From Lophium mytilinum (taxonomy: Eukaryota; Ascomycota; Dothideomycetes; Mytilinidiales; Mytilinidiaceae): a DNA stretch of 64,000 nucleotides. The position numbers and the translations under genes were made by a program. The notes under the pieces are model-generated. The model searched no databases. It worked only from the letters and a program-made list of their open reading frames with translations, and was not told the DNA's origin. This document shows positions 10,311-22,287 of this stretch, piece after piece; within the stretch, counting starts at the first letter, position 1, and each line of letters starts with the position of its first letter. The stretch spans positions 932,708 to 996,707 of the forward strand of contig MU004195.1 in assembly GCA_010093605.1 (NCBI GenBank), read 5' to 3'.

Positions 10311-11274
10311 TTCCCATCTTCAACACGTTACGGTCACCTGACCTACATCCATCAATAGCGGAATACCCCTCCGATAGCACCCGTGTACATCATTTCTCGA
10401 GTGATCAGCTGGGATCTACACCACTGGGTTCTCATTAACAATAGATTTTATCACCACGTGCGATCTACTTGCCAGGACCACAGAGCCGCCAGGAGACCAG
10501 AGCTCCTCTCTTGATCGATGAGGAAGAGCTATGATAGATTCTAGCACTTCGACAAGAGAGAGGTATCGGCAGTTCGCAACTGGGTTGAGAGCGATGATTT
10601 GCGAAAGATCATTGGAGTACTTAATCCCTGAGCCAGAAACACTGCCCACTAGAGCACGCGTGCGTATCAAATCGTTCCGTAAATACATACACAGGAGAAG
10701 CGACATGATATCGGGCTGCCTGGAGACGATGCAAGCTGGTGCGCCGCGCCGTTTGAGGGGGCGAGAAGGGGGTGTGATTCCATTGCTGGGAGGGTTTCAG
10801 TCTTGTACTTCGGGTCGCGCTGAGACTCCTCTATAATTCTTGTCGATTGTAGTTTGAGGGCTGCTGGATCTTCGCATATGCCTGTTGCATATAATTAGTT
10901 TGGTTCGTCATATCCGAAACAGTGATAGAAAGAGATGGTGCCATGCAAGTTCAAAGGGCCCATAAGGTGGGTGGGACCTGAGGGCCTATATGTATATGTC
11001 CGCAAGGGGGATAGATTGGCATAAGGAAATGATGAACGCCACTAACAGGCTATTGCAAGCGATAATTGACAGATACGTTTTCGGGCTATACCCTTGCATG
11101 GGAGTATGTTCTACAGCGAACAGAATTTGAGAATGTAAGAACAGTCTGACTATATGCAACTTACAACCTACAGCGCCTTCCATATTTCAATTTGATCATT
11201 CACACACTACCTGCCGTCACATCTGGAAATCCATCCTACTCACCAGCCATACTAAGACCTCCTTCTAGGAAACC
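10311..11274. other. Intergenic, nothing recognised
   Basis: A 101-codon plus frame at 10531-10836 and a 96-codon minus frame at 10416-10706 overlap each other. Neither shows a domain, a plausible start context or splice support, so I do not call a gene. The right end is the 3' flank of the antiporter gene. Confidence 0.45.
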
Positions 11275-13266
11275 TCACAACTCCTTCCTCACACTCCCCC
11301 CAGGACTCGTCGGCCCCACCCCCTCCTCATCCGGGAACCGAATCGCCCTCGGTCCCATCGGCGGAAGATTAGACAGATCCGTCTCAATACGGTCAACCCG
11401 GTCCTGCGAGCTCAACTCCGCAGGCGAACCCCCGGGTGCACTCGACGACGCCCCCTGGCCTAGATTCGGCATTGAGATAGACTGCAGCCTGCTCGGCGAC
11501 GAGCTGCGCGATGTCTTCTGGCTCACAGACGTAATATTGCTCTGGCTAGTCCCGATCACGCTGCGGCCGATGCGGTAGACCCTTCGTGGGAGGGCAGTCG
11601 CGCTGTTACCGCCGGTGCGGCGGCGGAGGGTGCTCTCGTTAGCCGTCTCAGCGTCGATGGGCCCGCTGATGTGGAAGGGCTCGGGGTCGCTCTGCTGGCT
11701 GACGGCGTTGGAGATGGTGCGGGGGAGGTAGAGGCCTAGTTTGCCGAGGGGGATGCTGAGGCCGTGGACGATCTGGGGTGTGTTAGTGTGGGTGTGAGAG
11801 GAGTAGTGGCCGACGTACAATGCTGCAGCAGACTAGGAACCAGATGACGACGTTCATGACCTCGGAGAGGACACGAGCGTCCTCCCGGATTTCGCCGTCG
11901 ACTTGGATCCCTCTGAGGAATTCGAGGCTGATGTAGAGGTAGAAGACCGCGCTGACGCCGATGGGGCCGAAGAAGCCGACGAATAGAGCTTGCTGGACTT
12001 CCTCGATCTGGTGGATTTTCTTGTGCATGGCGAAGACGATTGGGAGGCGGCGAAGGAGTAGGACCAGGATTCCGAGGAATATCAGTCGATAGATTGGGAT
12101 GACGCTGTTGTGGGCGAAGCTATACCATGGACAAACCGCTCCGAACCAGATGAAGACGGCTACGTTGAGTAGCATGTCTATAGTTGGTTGGAAGGAGTCG
12201 TCGAGGGTCTCCAGGCGGAACCAATCACTATGAGTGGTATTAGCAAGAGAAACAGGATGACTATGTAATGTGGCTGAACTTACTCCCACGTGAATGTGTT
12301 GCCTGCAATAAAGCATGCAAGAACGTCATCACTTCCAATCATGCCGACAGTACCTACAATGAAGAGCTAATACGGGTGTCAGTCTCAATACACATACATT
12401 TCCGCGGATCTGATAATGGATACTTACAGCTAATGTAATTGCAAACACAAGGAAGCTCTCTCTATCCACATATTTGCGCGCCTCGGCCCAATGAAGCAGC
12501 TCCTTAGCGACCCACCCGACTACTGCGCCATAGACAACACTGAGAAGTATTGTGTAGGCCCATGTCTCACCAAACCAGTCTCCCATTGCATTGCGAGCAC
12601 TATTATCCTGGCCAAGGCCGTTTGATCCAATGTGTTTCATCAAATAAAGTGGAAGAAAGAGAAACGGATATCCAAGACCATCATTAGCCCCAGACTCAGC
12701 AATGATGATCTTCTGCAGCTCCTTTGGGATATTCTTGTCCGCAAACTTACCCTTGACGATTGAATTGGACAGCACTGGATCAGTGGGCGTCACGCAAGCT
12801 CCAACCGCCAGAGCATGTAGGAAGCTCAAGTGCGGAACAAAAGCATACACTAGTAGGCTCGTAGATATCCACATAACAGTCATGCCCGGCCCTAGAAGAA
12901 GAGCCAAAGCTTTCCATTCTGTCTTCAAGTATTTGCTTGGCAACTGCACCCCAGCTAGCACTAATTGCACTCCCAGTACGAGACGAGTGAAGTATAAGGT
13001 TATGGTCTGCAGCGTCTCTTCATCTCCTAGCGCATATTGTAGAGGCCTTATGAGGTTCGTGGCATGCGGTGAGAATATGATCCCGGCAATCATAGATATG
13101 ACTATAGGCTTGTTAGATTTGATCGCAAGGGTAAGATTTATGACGTACGAGCTTCAGAAAGGTAGAATTTCTCCTTGCAGAGGTAGGATACCAGTCCAAA
13201 CAACGTGATGAACCCTCCTAGAGTAGCACACACAATGTTGAAGTTTACTACAGCTAGGGTAGGCAT
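11275..13266 (-). CDS. NHA1: Plasma-membrane Na+(K+)/H+ antiporter, Nha1/Sod2 type
   Basis: Five exons in one frame (13266-13149, 13101-12428, 12366-12284, 12227-11819, 11772-11275) give 593 residues. This CPA1-family antiporter exports Na+ or K+ in exchange for protons and sets salt tolerance and pH. The first exon gives MPTLAVVNFNIVCATLGGF. Conserved stretches are ACVTPTDPVLSNSIVKG, ESGANDGLGYPFLF (with the acidic ND pair of the transport site), GTVGMIGSDDVLACFIAGN, and DWFRLETLDDSFQPTIDMLL. About twelve membrane segments are followed by a hydrophilic tail of about 150 residues rich in Ser, Arg and Pro. That tail is shorter than the several-hundred-residue tail of yeast Nha1, as in many filamentous fungi. 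Introns are 46-61 bp. Confidence 0.92.
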
Positions 13267-14419
13267 GTCCGTAGATGTTGCAGTACCCGGTAGATATTGT
13301 TGTCCAGATGTGACTGATAGGGCGGATTAAAATCCGAGTAACCCAGACTTAGGCAGAGTCGCGTCAGCGACGGTAATGACTGTTAGGGAATTCTATCCTG
13401 GCTTCTTGGTGAAAGCCAGCGAACCCGCAAAAGAGTGGGCGGAGCTTCCTGTTGTGTTATTGAATCATGTGGAGACGGGAGGCTTGGGACCGTTTGACCG
13501 TAGGTAGACGCCACTTTGACAGGACCGTCTGTCGACGAAGTGGAGACGGTAATCAATGAAGGAAACGCAAGCACGAAAGCTGGCTTGCTGCAAGATCTGT
13601 TTGCTATTAAGAGGAAGAATTTTACGCAACGTGAGGGAGCTGCACAGCTGATAAGATATTGAGAGCCAAGCCGCTAAGTTCGGAAGCGTTGCCGAGGCTG
13701 CGGGGTATTGTGTGTACTTTTCACTATACCAAAATTCTCTTAAAGCTGTTTGGACTGTTGCATCGATGTATTAGAGGCGATGTTTGACAATGACGTGGAT
13801 GGGACATGTAAGAAAATAGATCTGACACGTGACGCAATCTAATAAGATCATCAGCTTGAGTGGGAATCTTCAGACTTATATCCACAGGATGCTAGCGAGA
13901 CTATGTTTTGTGTAAATATCGTAGTGCGCTTGACAATACAAGAATAGCAACGAACGGGTGAGCTAGCAACGAAGAGCATACTCTAACATGACACTCGGCA
14001 TTTGTATTGATGTATTGATCAGGCGTAGCCTAGTATATCTACTATGGCCTAGGAAATTTATAGTAGTGCAACTAAGTAGAACCATGTTTATAGGAAGCTG
14101 GATGAACAGCAAATATACTGAGCGATGGGTCATATACCTTTAGCAGCTCAGATCAGCCATAGCGTATTGGGCAAACATGTATCGACATAAATGCATTCCT
14201 ACTGGCTCCAGGCAGCCCTCCCTAACCATACAACCTACACAAGACAGAATACCAGCTCGATGGTCGTCCTATCCGAGAGACAGGCCCTAGGCATGTTCGT
14301 CATGCCACGAACGAGTGACTTGGGGTCTGCGGGCCGTCCTGCAAGCCTTGTGTGGAAGCGGCAAGTTTCCGATTACTGGCGTTGGGCCAAGGGTGGCTGT
14401 TGGTGCGTCATTTTTGGTA
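13267..14419. other. Intergenic upstream of NHA1, nothing recognised
   Basis: No reading frame of convincing length or composition. The sequence has ordinary base composition and no obvious repeat until the duplication at 14.4 kb. Confidence 0.45.
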
Positions 14420-15016
14420 CTTACAGTACATCGTGGAGAAGTGTTGAGGACTTCGATTAATCCCAGACATGTCCAGTTCGGGATCACGAGCCGAAGATGC
14501 GTCGAGGGAGAGACATGCCCTGCTTCCATGTACGATTCAACAAAGCAGGACACGGAGTGATTCCCGGTGGGAGCTTCGCATGTGAAGTGCGACGTCGTCC
14601 ACTGCCAGAGATACGTACATAGCTCCACCGTGATGTGCTGAAACTGCGTTGATGCATGATAAGAGCAAAGTGTTGGGTTCGTGAAGAGATTGGATGCGCC
14701 AGTATCGGTCCTCACATCGAGGAGAAGTGTTGAGGACTTCGATTAATCCCGGACATGCCCAGTCTGGGATTCCGAGGCGAAGACACGTAAATGGGGAGAT
14801 ACGCCCTGCTTTCATGTTGTGATGCTCAAATCAAAATAGAGGGACCCGGAGTGATTCCCGGTGGGAGCTGTGCAGACACAGAGGTGAAGTGCAACAGTCC
14901 ATCCACTGCCAGAGACATACGTACTCAGCTCCATCGTAATGTGCTGAAACTGCATTGGGGCATAAGAAATCGAGGAAAATGTTGGGTTGGCGGAGAGATT
15001 GGGCGCGCCCGTAATC
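14420..15016. repeat. Direct tandem duplication, unit about 286 bp
   Basis: Two diverged copies lie head to tail, about 14420-14706 and 14707-15016. Shared segments include GAAGTGTTGAGGACTTCG (14438 and 14724), GGAGTGATTCCCGGTGGGAG, CCACTGCCAGAGA, ATGTGCTGAAACTGC and GTGTTGGGTT-like 3' ends. Copies differ by scattered substitutions and small indels. No frame is kept through both copies. Confidence 0.75.
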
Positions 15017-16390
15017 TGCTATCGATAGCATCAAGACAGCACCGTCCAAGAGATCTGATCAGGACCAGCTGAAGATCAGCACTTCCTATTTGGTGGTTGC
15101 ATGCAGCTGGCGACGATTTTGCTGCACTGTGCTGGCGACTAGTGATCAGTTTGCTTTTGGCCGAGCGCAAGACAACAGACCAGTGATCAGATTGGCTATA
15201 TTCCATCGTCAATGTGGGTTCACAGGTTCGATCAAGGTTCGTGGCGAGCTGGAGGGGTCGATTGACGTTGAGGCCGCGAATACCTCGGACAGTACGTCGC
15301 TGATATCTTCACATGTCAGCATAGCTCGACGACGGGGAGAGTAGGAGAGAGATAGCAGTCTAGAGCAAGGCTAGAAGAAAGCACCTCGGAAGACGCTCAC
15401 GTGTGGGAGGCTGGCGCGCAGGGGCAGGTGGAAAACCGACGTCCCCAACAAAACTAAGACGCAGATCACGGCGGCTGTCCTGAGTCTTGACCCTGCAGCT
15501 CCAGATCTGATCCCGACTCGTGGTGCGCTGCAGGCCTATGAGGACCGGGTGCTGGAGCACCAGCCGTCATGCGGATTCACATGCACCCACAGCTGGGCCA
15601 CTGGCTCCAACTCACCTCTCAGGGTTCGTCAAACCCTTCCAGGCCCGTCTCGACGGCCTACCACGCCTGGAATGTCGAGCACGGCGTGACGATGGCGGCA
15701 AACTGGCGGTCAGTCCCTCAACACCAGACCTGCCAAGCCCGGCGGGCGAGAGGAGTGGCACATCACTACTGCACCTGCGGAGACTCGCTGTTTCGGGGGT
15801 GTAAAATACTGCCACCAAGCGGCAGCTGTGCATGTCCTGTCCCCATCTCACGCCCCCTACTGGCACCGCTTAGAAGAAGCTTTTCTAGGTGCTTGCACGT
15901 ACAGCTATAGGCGTTGGGATGGCGTCAGCTGGTGGAGGGGCCCCGCAGAACAGAGCAGTGAATGGAGCACATAGAAATACCGAGGGTGCGGCAAAAGCGT
16001 AGGTGTTTTGTATCAGTGTATCAATTCCTCTGATAGATAGTCCGCGATCTCGCCCGGCTCGCTAAACGGCCCGAGCGCCACCGACGGAACAAGGGACGAC
16101 CATCAGATAAATTTCCCACCACGCCCATAAAACCGTGTCCCCCCTCCCGCTGTGCTCAATTGCCCTCTGCACCCTCTCTCCTTGTTGCCCGCAGAGTGTG
16201 TTCCAGGACTGCCTCCAGCCTGTGCGAATTGCCGTCGTTGTGCCTTTCATTGCCTGCTCCCCAACCGAACCGTGGAAACCTCCAGGGCTCCTCAACAAAA
16301 AAGTCCGACACGTACCTCATTAATACCTCCTCGCCCACCCACTCTCTTCCCTCGGACAGCTTTGTCGAAGAAGCAACCACCATCACCATC
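15017..16390. other. Intergenic and promoter/5' leader of the desaturase gene
   Basis: Short frames here lack support. From about 16130 to the start codon the plus strand is rich in C and T (for example CCTCTCTCCTTGTTGCCCG), typical of strongly expressed fungal promoters, and could contain a leader intron that I cannot place. Confidence 0.45.
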
Positions 16391-17942
16391 ATGGCTACCA
16401 CCACAGCGAGAGCCCAGAACCCCGTTCTGCGGAGAACCGTCACCTCGGACTCGTCCCCCTCGTCGTCCAACCCCTCCGTCGCAGCGTCCCCTGCCGACAC
16501 TCCCACCCAGTCTCCCTCCGCCTCGTCGTTGTCGTCTCTTGACTCTTCTGACGACGGCCCGGTCAAGAACACCCGCGGCACTCTTCACGACACCTACGGT
16601 AACGAGTTCGAGATCCCCGACTACACCATCAAGCAGATCCGCGATGCTATTCCCGCCCACTGCTTCCAGCGCTCTGGTGCTCGCGGCCTTGCATACGTGG
16701 CCCGGGACATCGCGTCTCTTGCAGCCACCTTCTACCTCTTCCATGACTTCGTAACTCCGGAGACGATTCCCTCGACGCCGATCCGAACAGGCTTGTGGGC
16801 GCTATACACATTCGTTCAAGGGCTATTCGGCACTGGGCTTTGGGTTATGGCCCACGAGTGCGGCCACCAGGCTTTCTCGCCCTCCAAGACGCTCAATGAC
16901 ACCGTTGGCTGGATCTGCCACTCCGCTCTGCTCGTGCCCTACTTCTCCTGGAAGATCTCCCATGGCAAGCACCACAAGGCGACCGGCCACATGGAGCGCG
17001 ACATGGTCTTCGTGCCAAAGACTCGGGACCAGTACGCCTCTCGTATCGGGAAGTTCGCTCACGAGTTGACCGAGCTGACTGAGGAGACTCCTATCGCCAC
17101 CGCCATCCACATGGTCGTTCAGCAACTCGGTGGCTGGATTGTGTATCTCTCGACCAACGTCACTGGACACAACTACCATGAGCGTCAAGCCGAAGGCAAG
17201 GGGAAGGGCAAGAAGAACGGCTACTTCACTGGTGTCAACCACTTCCAGCCGTCGAGCCCTCTGTACGAGAAGAAGGATGAGCATCTTATCTTGTTGAGCG
17301 ATCTTGGCCTTGGAATCACCGGTACCATCCTCTTCCTCATCGGAAAGAACTTCGGCTTCACCAACCTTCTCGTTTGGTACATCCTCCCGTACCTATGGGT
17401 GAACCACTGGCTCGGTAAGCATATCCACCGTGACATGATGCGACGGACACAATACTAATAAACCCATAGTCGCCATCACCTACCTCCAACACACCGACCC
17501 CACCCTCCCCCACTACGACGCTCATACCTGGACCTTCGCTCGTGGTGCCGCCGCAACCATCGACCGAGAGTTCGGCTTCATCGGCCGCACCCTCATGCAC
17601 GGCATCGTCGAGACCCACGTCCTCCACCACTACATCTCGACCATCCCCTTCTACCACGCCGATGAAGCCTCCGAGGCCATCAAGCCCGTCATGGGTCGCC
17701 ACTACCGCTCCAACACCGCAGGCGGCACCGTCGGCTTCCTTAAGAGCATGTGGACCAGCGCTCGCGTCTGCCAGTGGGTCGAGCCCAGCGCGGAAGCCAA
17801 GGGCGAAGGCAAGGGTGTCTTCTTCTTCCGCAACCGCAATGGCACCGGCGTTCCGGCGGTCGTCATGCAGGCCCCCAAGGCCAAGCCCACTGCTGGCAGC
17901 GCGGCGAGAATGGTCATCGGACCCGATAGCGACGCTGAGTAG
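16391..17942 (+). CDS. fad2: Delta-12 (oleate) fatty acid desaturase
   Basis: Two exons, 16391-17414 and 17470-17942 (55-bp intron), encode 498 residues. The ER enzyme introduces the delta-12 double bond of linoleate into oleoyl chains. All three histidine boxes of the membrane di-iron centre are present: HECGH, HGKHH within SHGKHHKATGH, and HVLHH in the second exon. The first 60 residues are Ser/Pro-rich and probably cytosolic. Membrane segments fit the FAD2 pattern. Length and order match fungal delta-12 desaturases (odeA/FAD2). A delta-15 or bifunctional delta-12/15 activity cannot be excluded from sequence alone, but the close match to single-copy fungal delta-12 enzymes favours the call. 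Confidence 0.94.
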
Positions 17943-19661
17943 ATTATCGTCTCTCATGATTCATACTCGGGCAGAACAAGAATACGAAGTCTTACGAAAC
18001 AGAACGGATGTTGTGAGCGAAAGAGCACCAACAATACGACACACTACAAAAACAACACGACGCATTGCGTCCTTGGCATGAGGATCTGAGAAACCATGAT
18101 CTGTCACCCATCTTCCTTGGATCGTGGGCGGGAGTCTTATCTTTCCTAAAATATGGGGGTGCGAGATGATAGGCCGTTTTCCTCTGGGCTTTTGGGACGG
18201 AGTATAGTGGCCGCATTTCTATTCTTGCTTTCGCTATGGCCCATTCGTATCCCAATACCGGGGATGGGCTGGAGAGGGATCTGGGTCCAATCGTGCGTGG
18301 TTGCTTTAGATTAGAAGTAGACCGATATATCCCCTGCATTTTGCGCTGTGGTGCCCTGGTGGGATGGGTGGTTTGTAGAGCAGAGCAGTTTCCAACCGCA
18401 TTGAAATGAAAGTTACCGGCAATTTCTTGAAAGCAAAAGGGGTCTTTGGTGCGGTGTTTCTTCATACGTGTGAATAACGTCAGCGTGATCATCTTCTATC
18501 GTGTCGCAACTCAAATCTCGCTGGCATCCCAAGCAATAGCAAAACAACACACGCAGAGTATAGCGAGTTATAACGGTATCTTCCCCCAGAAAAGGATGGG
18601 ATTGAAGCTGGGAATCTGGTAATGGGATGAGATGGGGGAGTTGGTAGTGTGGCCGGATACAGACGGCTCCGCATCTTGAAGATGCACCCCGCAGTTTCTT
18701 ATACGGAGTCCTGCGCAGGGGTGCTACGACACCTTGCCCACCAACTCGATTGGCAATCAACGCAAACAACAAAAACAAAAAGAAGGTGACGCTGTACTAG
18801 ATGTGAGTATGTGAGTCACCTAGGTCTCGTCGGCGTGCAAACTACTTATTCCCCCGCGTGTTGTTGAGATATGCAATCACTTTCGTCGATGATGCACCCA
18901 GCAAGCAGCAACTAGGTACTTCGTAGCACTTAAGAGATGGATTGGTTTAAAGGTAGAGAGGGTTGTGAATGTAAGTCCCTTGCATCGTGTGAGGGGGTTT
19001 TGCTTGACCGGTCAGAAGGTTTGATTTCATTTAACGTTGGTTGACGCGGATCCCCTTATCCTATGTTCCAGGCAGTGGGCTGTGTTGTGACAGGTCAGTC
19101 TTTCTAGGGAGATCAGTTTCCATCATCGGCGGAGTGAGTACTGTTCGAAAATCTGGCGCGGAGTCTCAGAGAAACCATATGCTGCTGTGCCACACTGGGC
19201 GAGAAGACGGGGCCGTGGAAGAGCGGCCGTATTCTAGTGGAGGTGATAGGTAATTGGTATTCTTTCTTCGTTTCCGTTTTCGAGGATTTCTATCTCGACA
19301 GCCGTAAATCATATTGATTCACAGTTTGGAGTCGACTTTTCCTCTTCTTCTTTTCCTTCTTCAAAAGCTGAATGGTATTCGACGAACTGCTATCGCGACG
19401 CTGGGGAGCTTGAGTGTTGGTGGCGTCTTCTTGTCTGTTGTGTGACACGAGAACTGCACATCTGTGTAACGTATCACATACATACTGCATCAATTGATAC
19501 ATACGAAGGTGGGTCGATTCTAGGCAGCAGAGTTTTGTTTTCTTCTCCTCTCATGTACTGTGCTTTCTCAAAGGTGAACGTTTAGTAGCCGTCGTTTCGC
19601 TCGTTCATCCTCGGTATCTCTGTACGAATCTCAATTCGTTGTTTCCCTGATACGCTTCACA
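17943..19661. other. Intergenic, nothing recognised
   Basis: Scattered frames of 60-166 codons on both strands overlap one another and show no domain. The first few hundred bases are the desaturase 3' region. The right end is the upstream region of the next gene. Confidence 0.45.
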
Positions 19662-20291
19662 ATGCGTCCCACTCTAGCCCTCGCCGCAAAAAGCAGAAGC
19701 AAGAAAGTAGTAGCGAACAATCCTTTCCGCCTCGAACGCCCTAGGCTTACCACCCAAAATTTGAATGGCCCGTTTGATGGAATTTTCAATGGGTTTTTTA
19801 AATCAATCAAAGCCCAAAATAAGTCACGGCGCAAACTAATCGTGTATGACAACGTTGTCGATGCGTTTAAAGACTCGGTCACCGAAGCTCTCGGAGATTC
19901 AAGCCAGGTCCATGAGCTCGTTGTACAGGCCGCTGGCAACCCGGGAAAGACGAAATGGGACACAATTATGGGGAAAGAGTTCGGCTGGAGCGACGACGAT
20001 AAGACAGTGAGATCTGGCATCAAGATACCATCGATGGGAGCAATTTTCCCCCCTGCAAGAAACGGCTCTCTTAAGAAGTCATACACCTCCTGGATCCGCC
20101 TTCTCCAAAGGGAGAATCCCGGGGTGGAATTGACGCGCGAGGTATGCGATGCAGAGCTGAACTGCCTACATGAGAATATCTCGAAAGGTATCAATACAGA
20201 CACGGCCGATTCTATCAAATTTGTGATTCGACGACTATTGAGCGAGTCTGCCAAGTATTGGGCTGAACGGGATAAAGCGTCGGAGGAGTAA
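19662..20291 (+). CDS. Hypothetical protein, intronless, 209 aa
   Basis: A single exon with a clear start (CACAATGCG) and a TAA stop. The protein is basic at the N-terminus (MRPTLALAAKSRSKKVV), which could be a targeting signal, then mixed alpha-helical without membrane segments. Notable segments are NGPFDGIFNGFFKSIKAQ, VHELVVQAAGNPGKTKWDT and a C-terminal helix IKFVIRRLLSESAKYW. I do not recognise the family. An antisense frame of 235 codons covers the same stretch but has poorer composition. The gene has no partner nearby that hints at its role. Confidence 0.6.
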   Translation: MRPTLALAAKSRSKKVVANNPFRLERPRLTTQNLNGPFDGIFNGFFKSIKAQNKSRRKLIVYDNVVDAFKDSVTEALGDSSQVHELVVQAAGNPGKTKWDTIMGKEFGWSDDDKTVRSGIKIPSMGAIFPPARNGSLKKSYTSWIRLLQRENPGVELTREVCDAELNCLHENISKGINTDTADSIKFVIRRLLSESAKYWAERDKASEE

Positions 20292-22287
20292 GGATTGGAG
20301 GAGATGTAACTAGTAGGGGAGGAAGATAGTGGCTCCAAAGCTCAACTTGAAGTTTATTCAATCGCAGTGCAGAGCCTGGACCGTCGTTTCCTCACTATCA
20401 CTTCGTAGAAACAAACGAAGCTCTTTCTACCTAGGTGGCAGTATGGATGATTCAGTCCGTTTTTTCCACCTTCAACATATACCCTCTTGCTCACGCTACG
20501 ACTATCCATCATCAACGCCAGCTGTGCACATTCGCATACAGCATACCTCAAAGTTTCCCAAGATGCTCGCGCTATTCCATTCTCGTTTGCCTACTCTTCA
20601 AAGCACTGCTCCGCAGCTTTAGCCCAATTTGCTCACGACACATGATTCTAAATGGACATTGCATTAACGGAACTAGTAAGCCTCTCCGCCGCCGCACGTT
20701 CTCGATTTTATTCCATTCTACACCAGACATCGAGACCTTTTCCTCCTCCATCCTCCATCCTCCATCCTCCATCCTACACCCCCAACTCCATGACTTACAG
20801 CCCGCGCCATCCCGCATCATCTCTCAGCAGCACGTCAACACGCGACTTCTCCTATGCATCTCTACACGAAATTTTTCGAGTACCTCCATCGGCCTTCGTG
20901 TCACGCATCTCCGGTGTCCTGAATATGAAAACTTCCTCTTTGGGGCGTCCTTGTTGGCCTCGGCAATCGTCTGCAAACCTCCAAGCAATGGAACCATATC
21001 CCCATCTTGGACCCTCAAATAACACCGAGTTCACCCCCCTCCTTGCACGCTCGAATGCTTCATTCGTAGAACCAATCACCGAAGGGCTCTAGACCTCCTC
21101 GGATTCGGCTGAGGCGGTAGAGAACCCCATCTTCCCACCCCCAGGTACGGCGGAGTGGGAGTAGTTGCGGCTGTATGGGAGCGGTAACGGGGGTGGGGTG
21201 GGAGAGGGAAGCTGGGCGGGCTACGGCGGAGGTTGAGCGAGGGGGGTATAGGGAGGGTTTTGAGGTGGGGACGGGTGGGGCTTAGAGCGTTTGGGGGGTT
21301 TGGTGTCTGGAAGGTGGAAGGGGGGCCTCGGAATTTGAGGCGGGCATCGCGAATTTTCTAAAGTTCATCGGTATAGAGTTGGCGAGGTGCGCTGAGGTGG
21401 CGGCGGAGGCGGCGGAGATGATCGCGAGCCTACGGGTAAATGAGCCCGCCGGGCAGTGGGTGTTCTTACGTGGGTGTGCGGAAATTCCTCTGCATATTAT
21501 GCTGCTGGAATCTCCCTCTACATTAAGTTTGTTACGCAGAAGAATGAGAGCACCATGAAAATGTTACGAAGATTGGGGCTTTTGGAGTAAGAGAGGAATG
21601 GTTTGGCTACGCATATTAATCGTCCCTGGCTTCTTTGGGGATGTAGTGAAACAGGCTTGTAGCTTGTTTTGGTATGACAATGTGTGCAAACCGCCTGCCT
21701 ATTCTATTAGGATATTAATGGTTGTGAGTACCTTCTCCACATGAGAGCAGAATAGAAACGGGTACTCTAGTAGGCTTAGAAATCATCTACGCCCTTACGC
21801 GCAGCGCGCGGTTGTATATAGGCTGCTGGAAACAGTAAGAATACACAATGAAATGGTGAGGCTGCGCGGCCTGCCTATAGAACACGAATGCGCGTGAGAA
21901 TTAAGCGCCGGAGCAGTGATCCGAGCCCTCCGAGCCAATCAGAAGATTAGACGGGAGGGGGGTGTGGTTGCATTACAGAAGGGGTGTTGGCGTAGAGAAA
22001 AGGGGGTGCGAGATTAATGGCGCCCTTGATGGATCAATTTTTCTAGATTTAGATAGACACGTGCGCGTGAGTTAGAAGACTCTACGATAAATACATCAGG
22101 TCATGCATCCTACATTGTAGAGTTTGAAGCTATGGAAAGCGTCGCAAACCCCCAGTTTTGGCGAGTCTCATTTAATCTGTCGCCATGCCCTGCCCCCTGC
22201 GCCTCGTTTATATCTGAACTACATATAGTCCGTACAGCCCCATCATCTTCAAGAGTCATCATCCTTTTCTTCCCAACTTCATACGCA
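20292..22287. other. Intergenic with G-rich tract, no supported gene
   Basis: Short overlapping frames between 20.4 and 21.1 kb lack support. From about 21140 to 21440 the plus strand is strikingly G-rich (GGGGGTGGGG-like runs, GGCGGCGGAGG), so the minus strand would read as proline/serine-rich, possibly a decayed or unrecognised exon. From 21500 to 22100 the sequence is AT-richer. An in-frame ATG at 22132 precedes the next gene's likely start. Confidence 0.4.
20744..20776. repeat. Short 7-bp minisatellite (CCTCCAT)n
   Basis: About four and a half copies of the heptamer CTCCATC in direct repeat, with no coding frame that uses it. Confidence 0.8.

Noticed and set aside
10531-10836. 101-codon plus frame
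   Set aside because: No domain, no conserved-looking segment, overlapped by an equally long antisense frame.
16156-16744. Two minus-strand frames of 141 and 150 codons over the desaturase start
   Set aside because: Antisense shadows of the Ser/Pro-rich N-terminus and leader of the desaturase.
11275-19000. Biosynthetic gene cluster around the antiporter and desaturase
   Set aside because: No core synthase (PKS, NRPS, terpene cyclase) or tailoring set is present; the genes are housekeeping.
19631-20338. 235-codon minus-strand frame opposite the 209-aa gene
   Set aside because: Less balanced composition (Ser, Leu and Arg heavy) and no start context; the plus-strand frame is the better gene.
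22132-22287. Upstream ATG that would lengthen the DUF7730-like protein by 52 residues
   Set aside because: The added residues have no family-like composition and the ATG at 22288 has better context; treated as leader.
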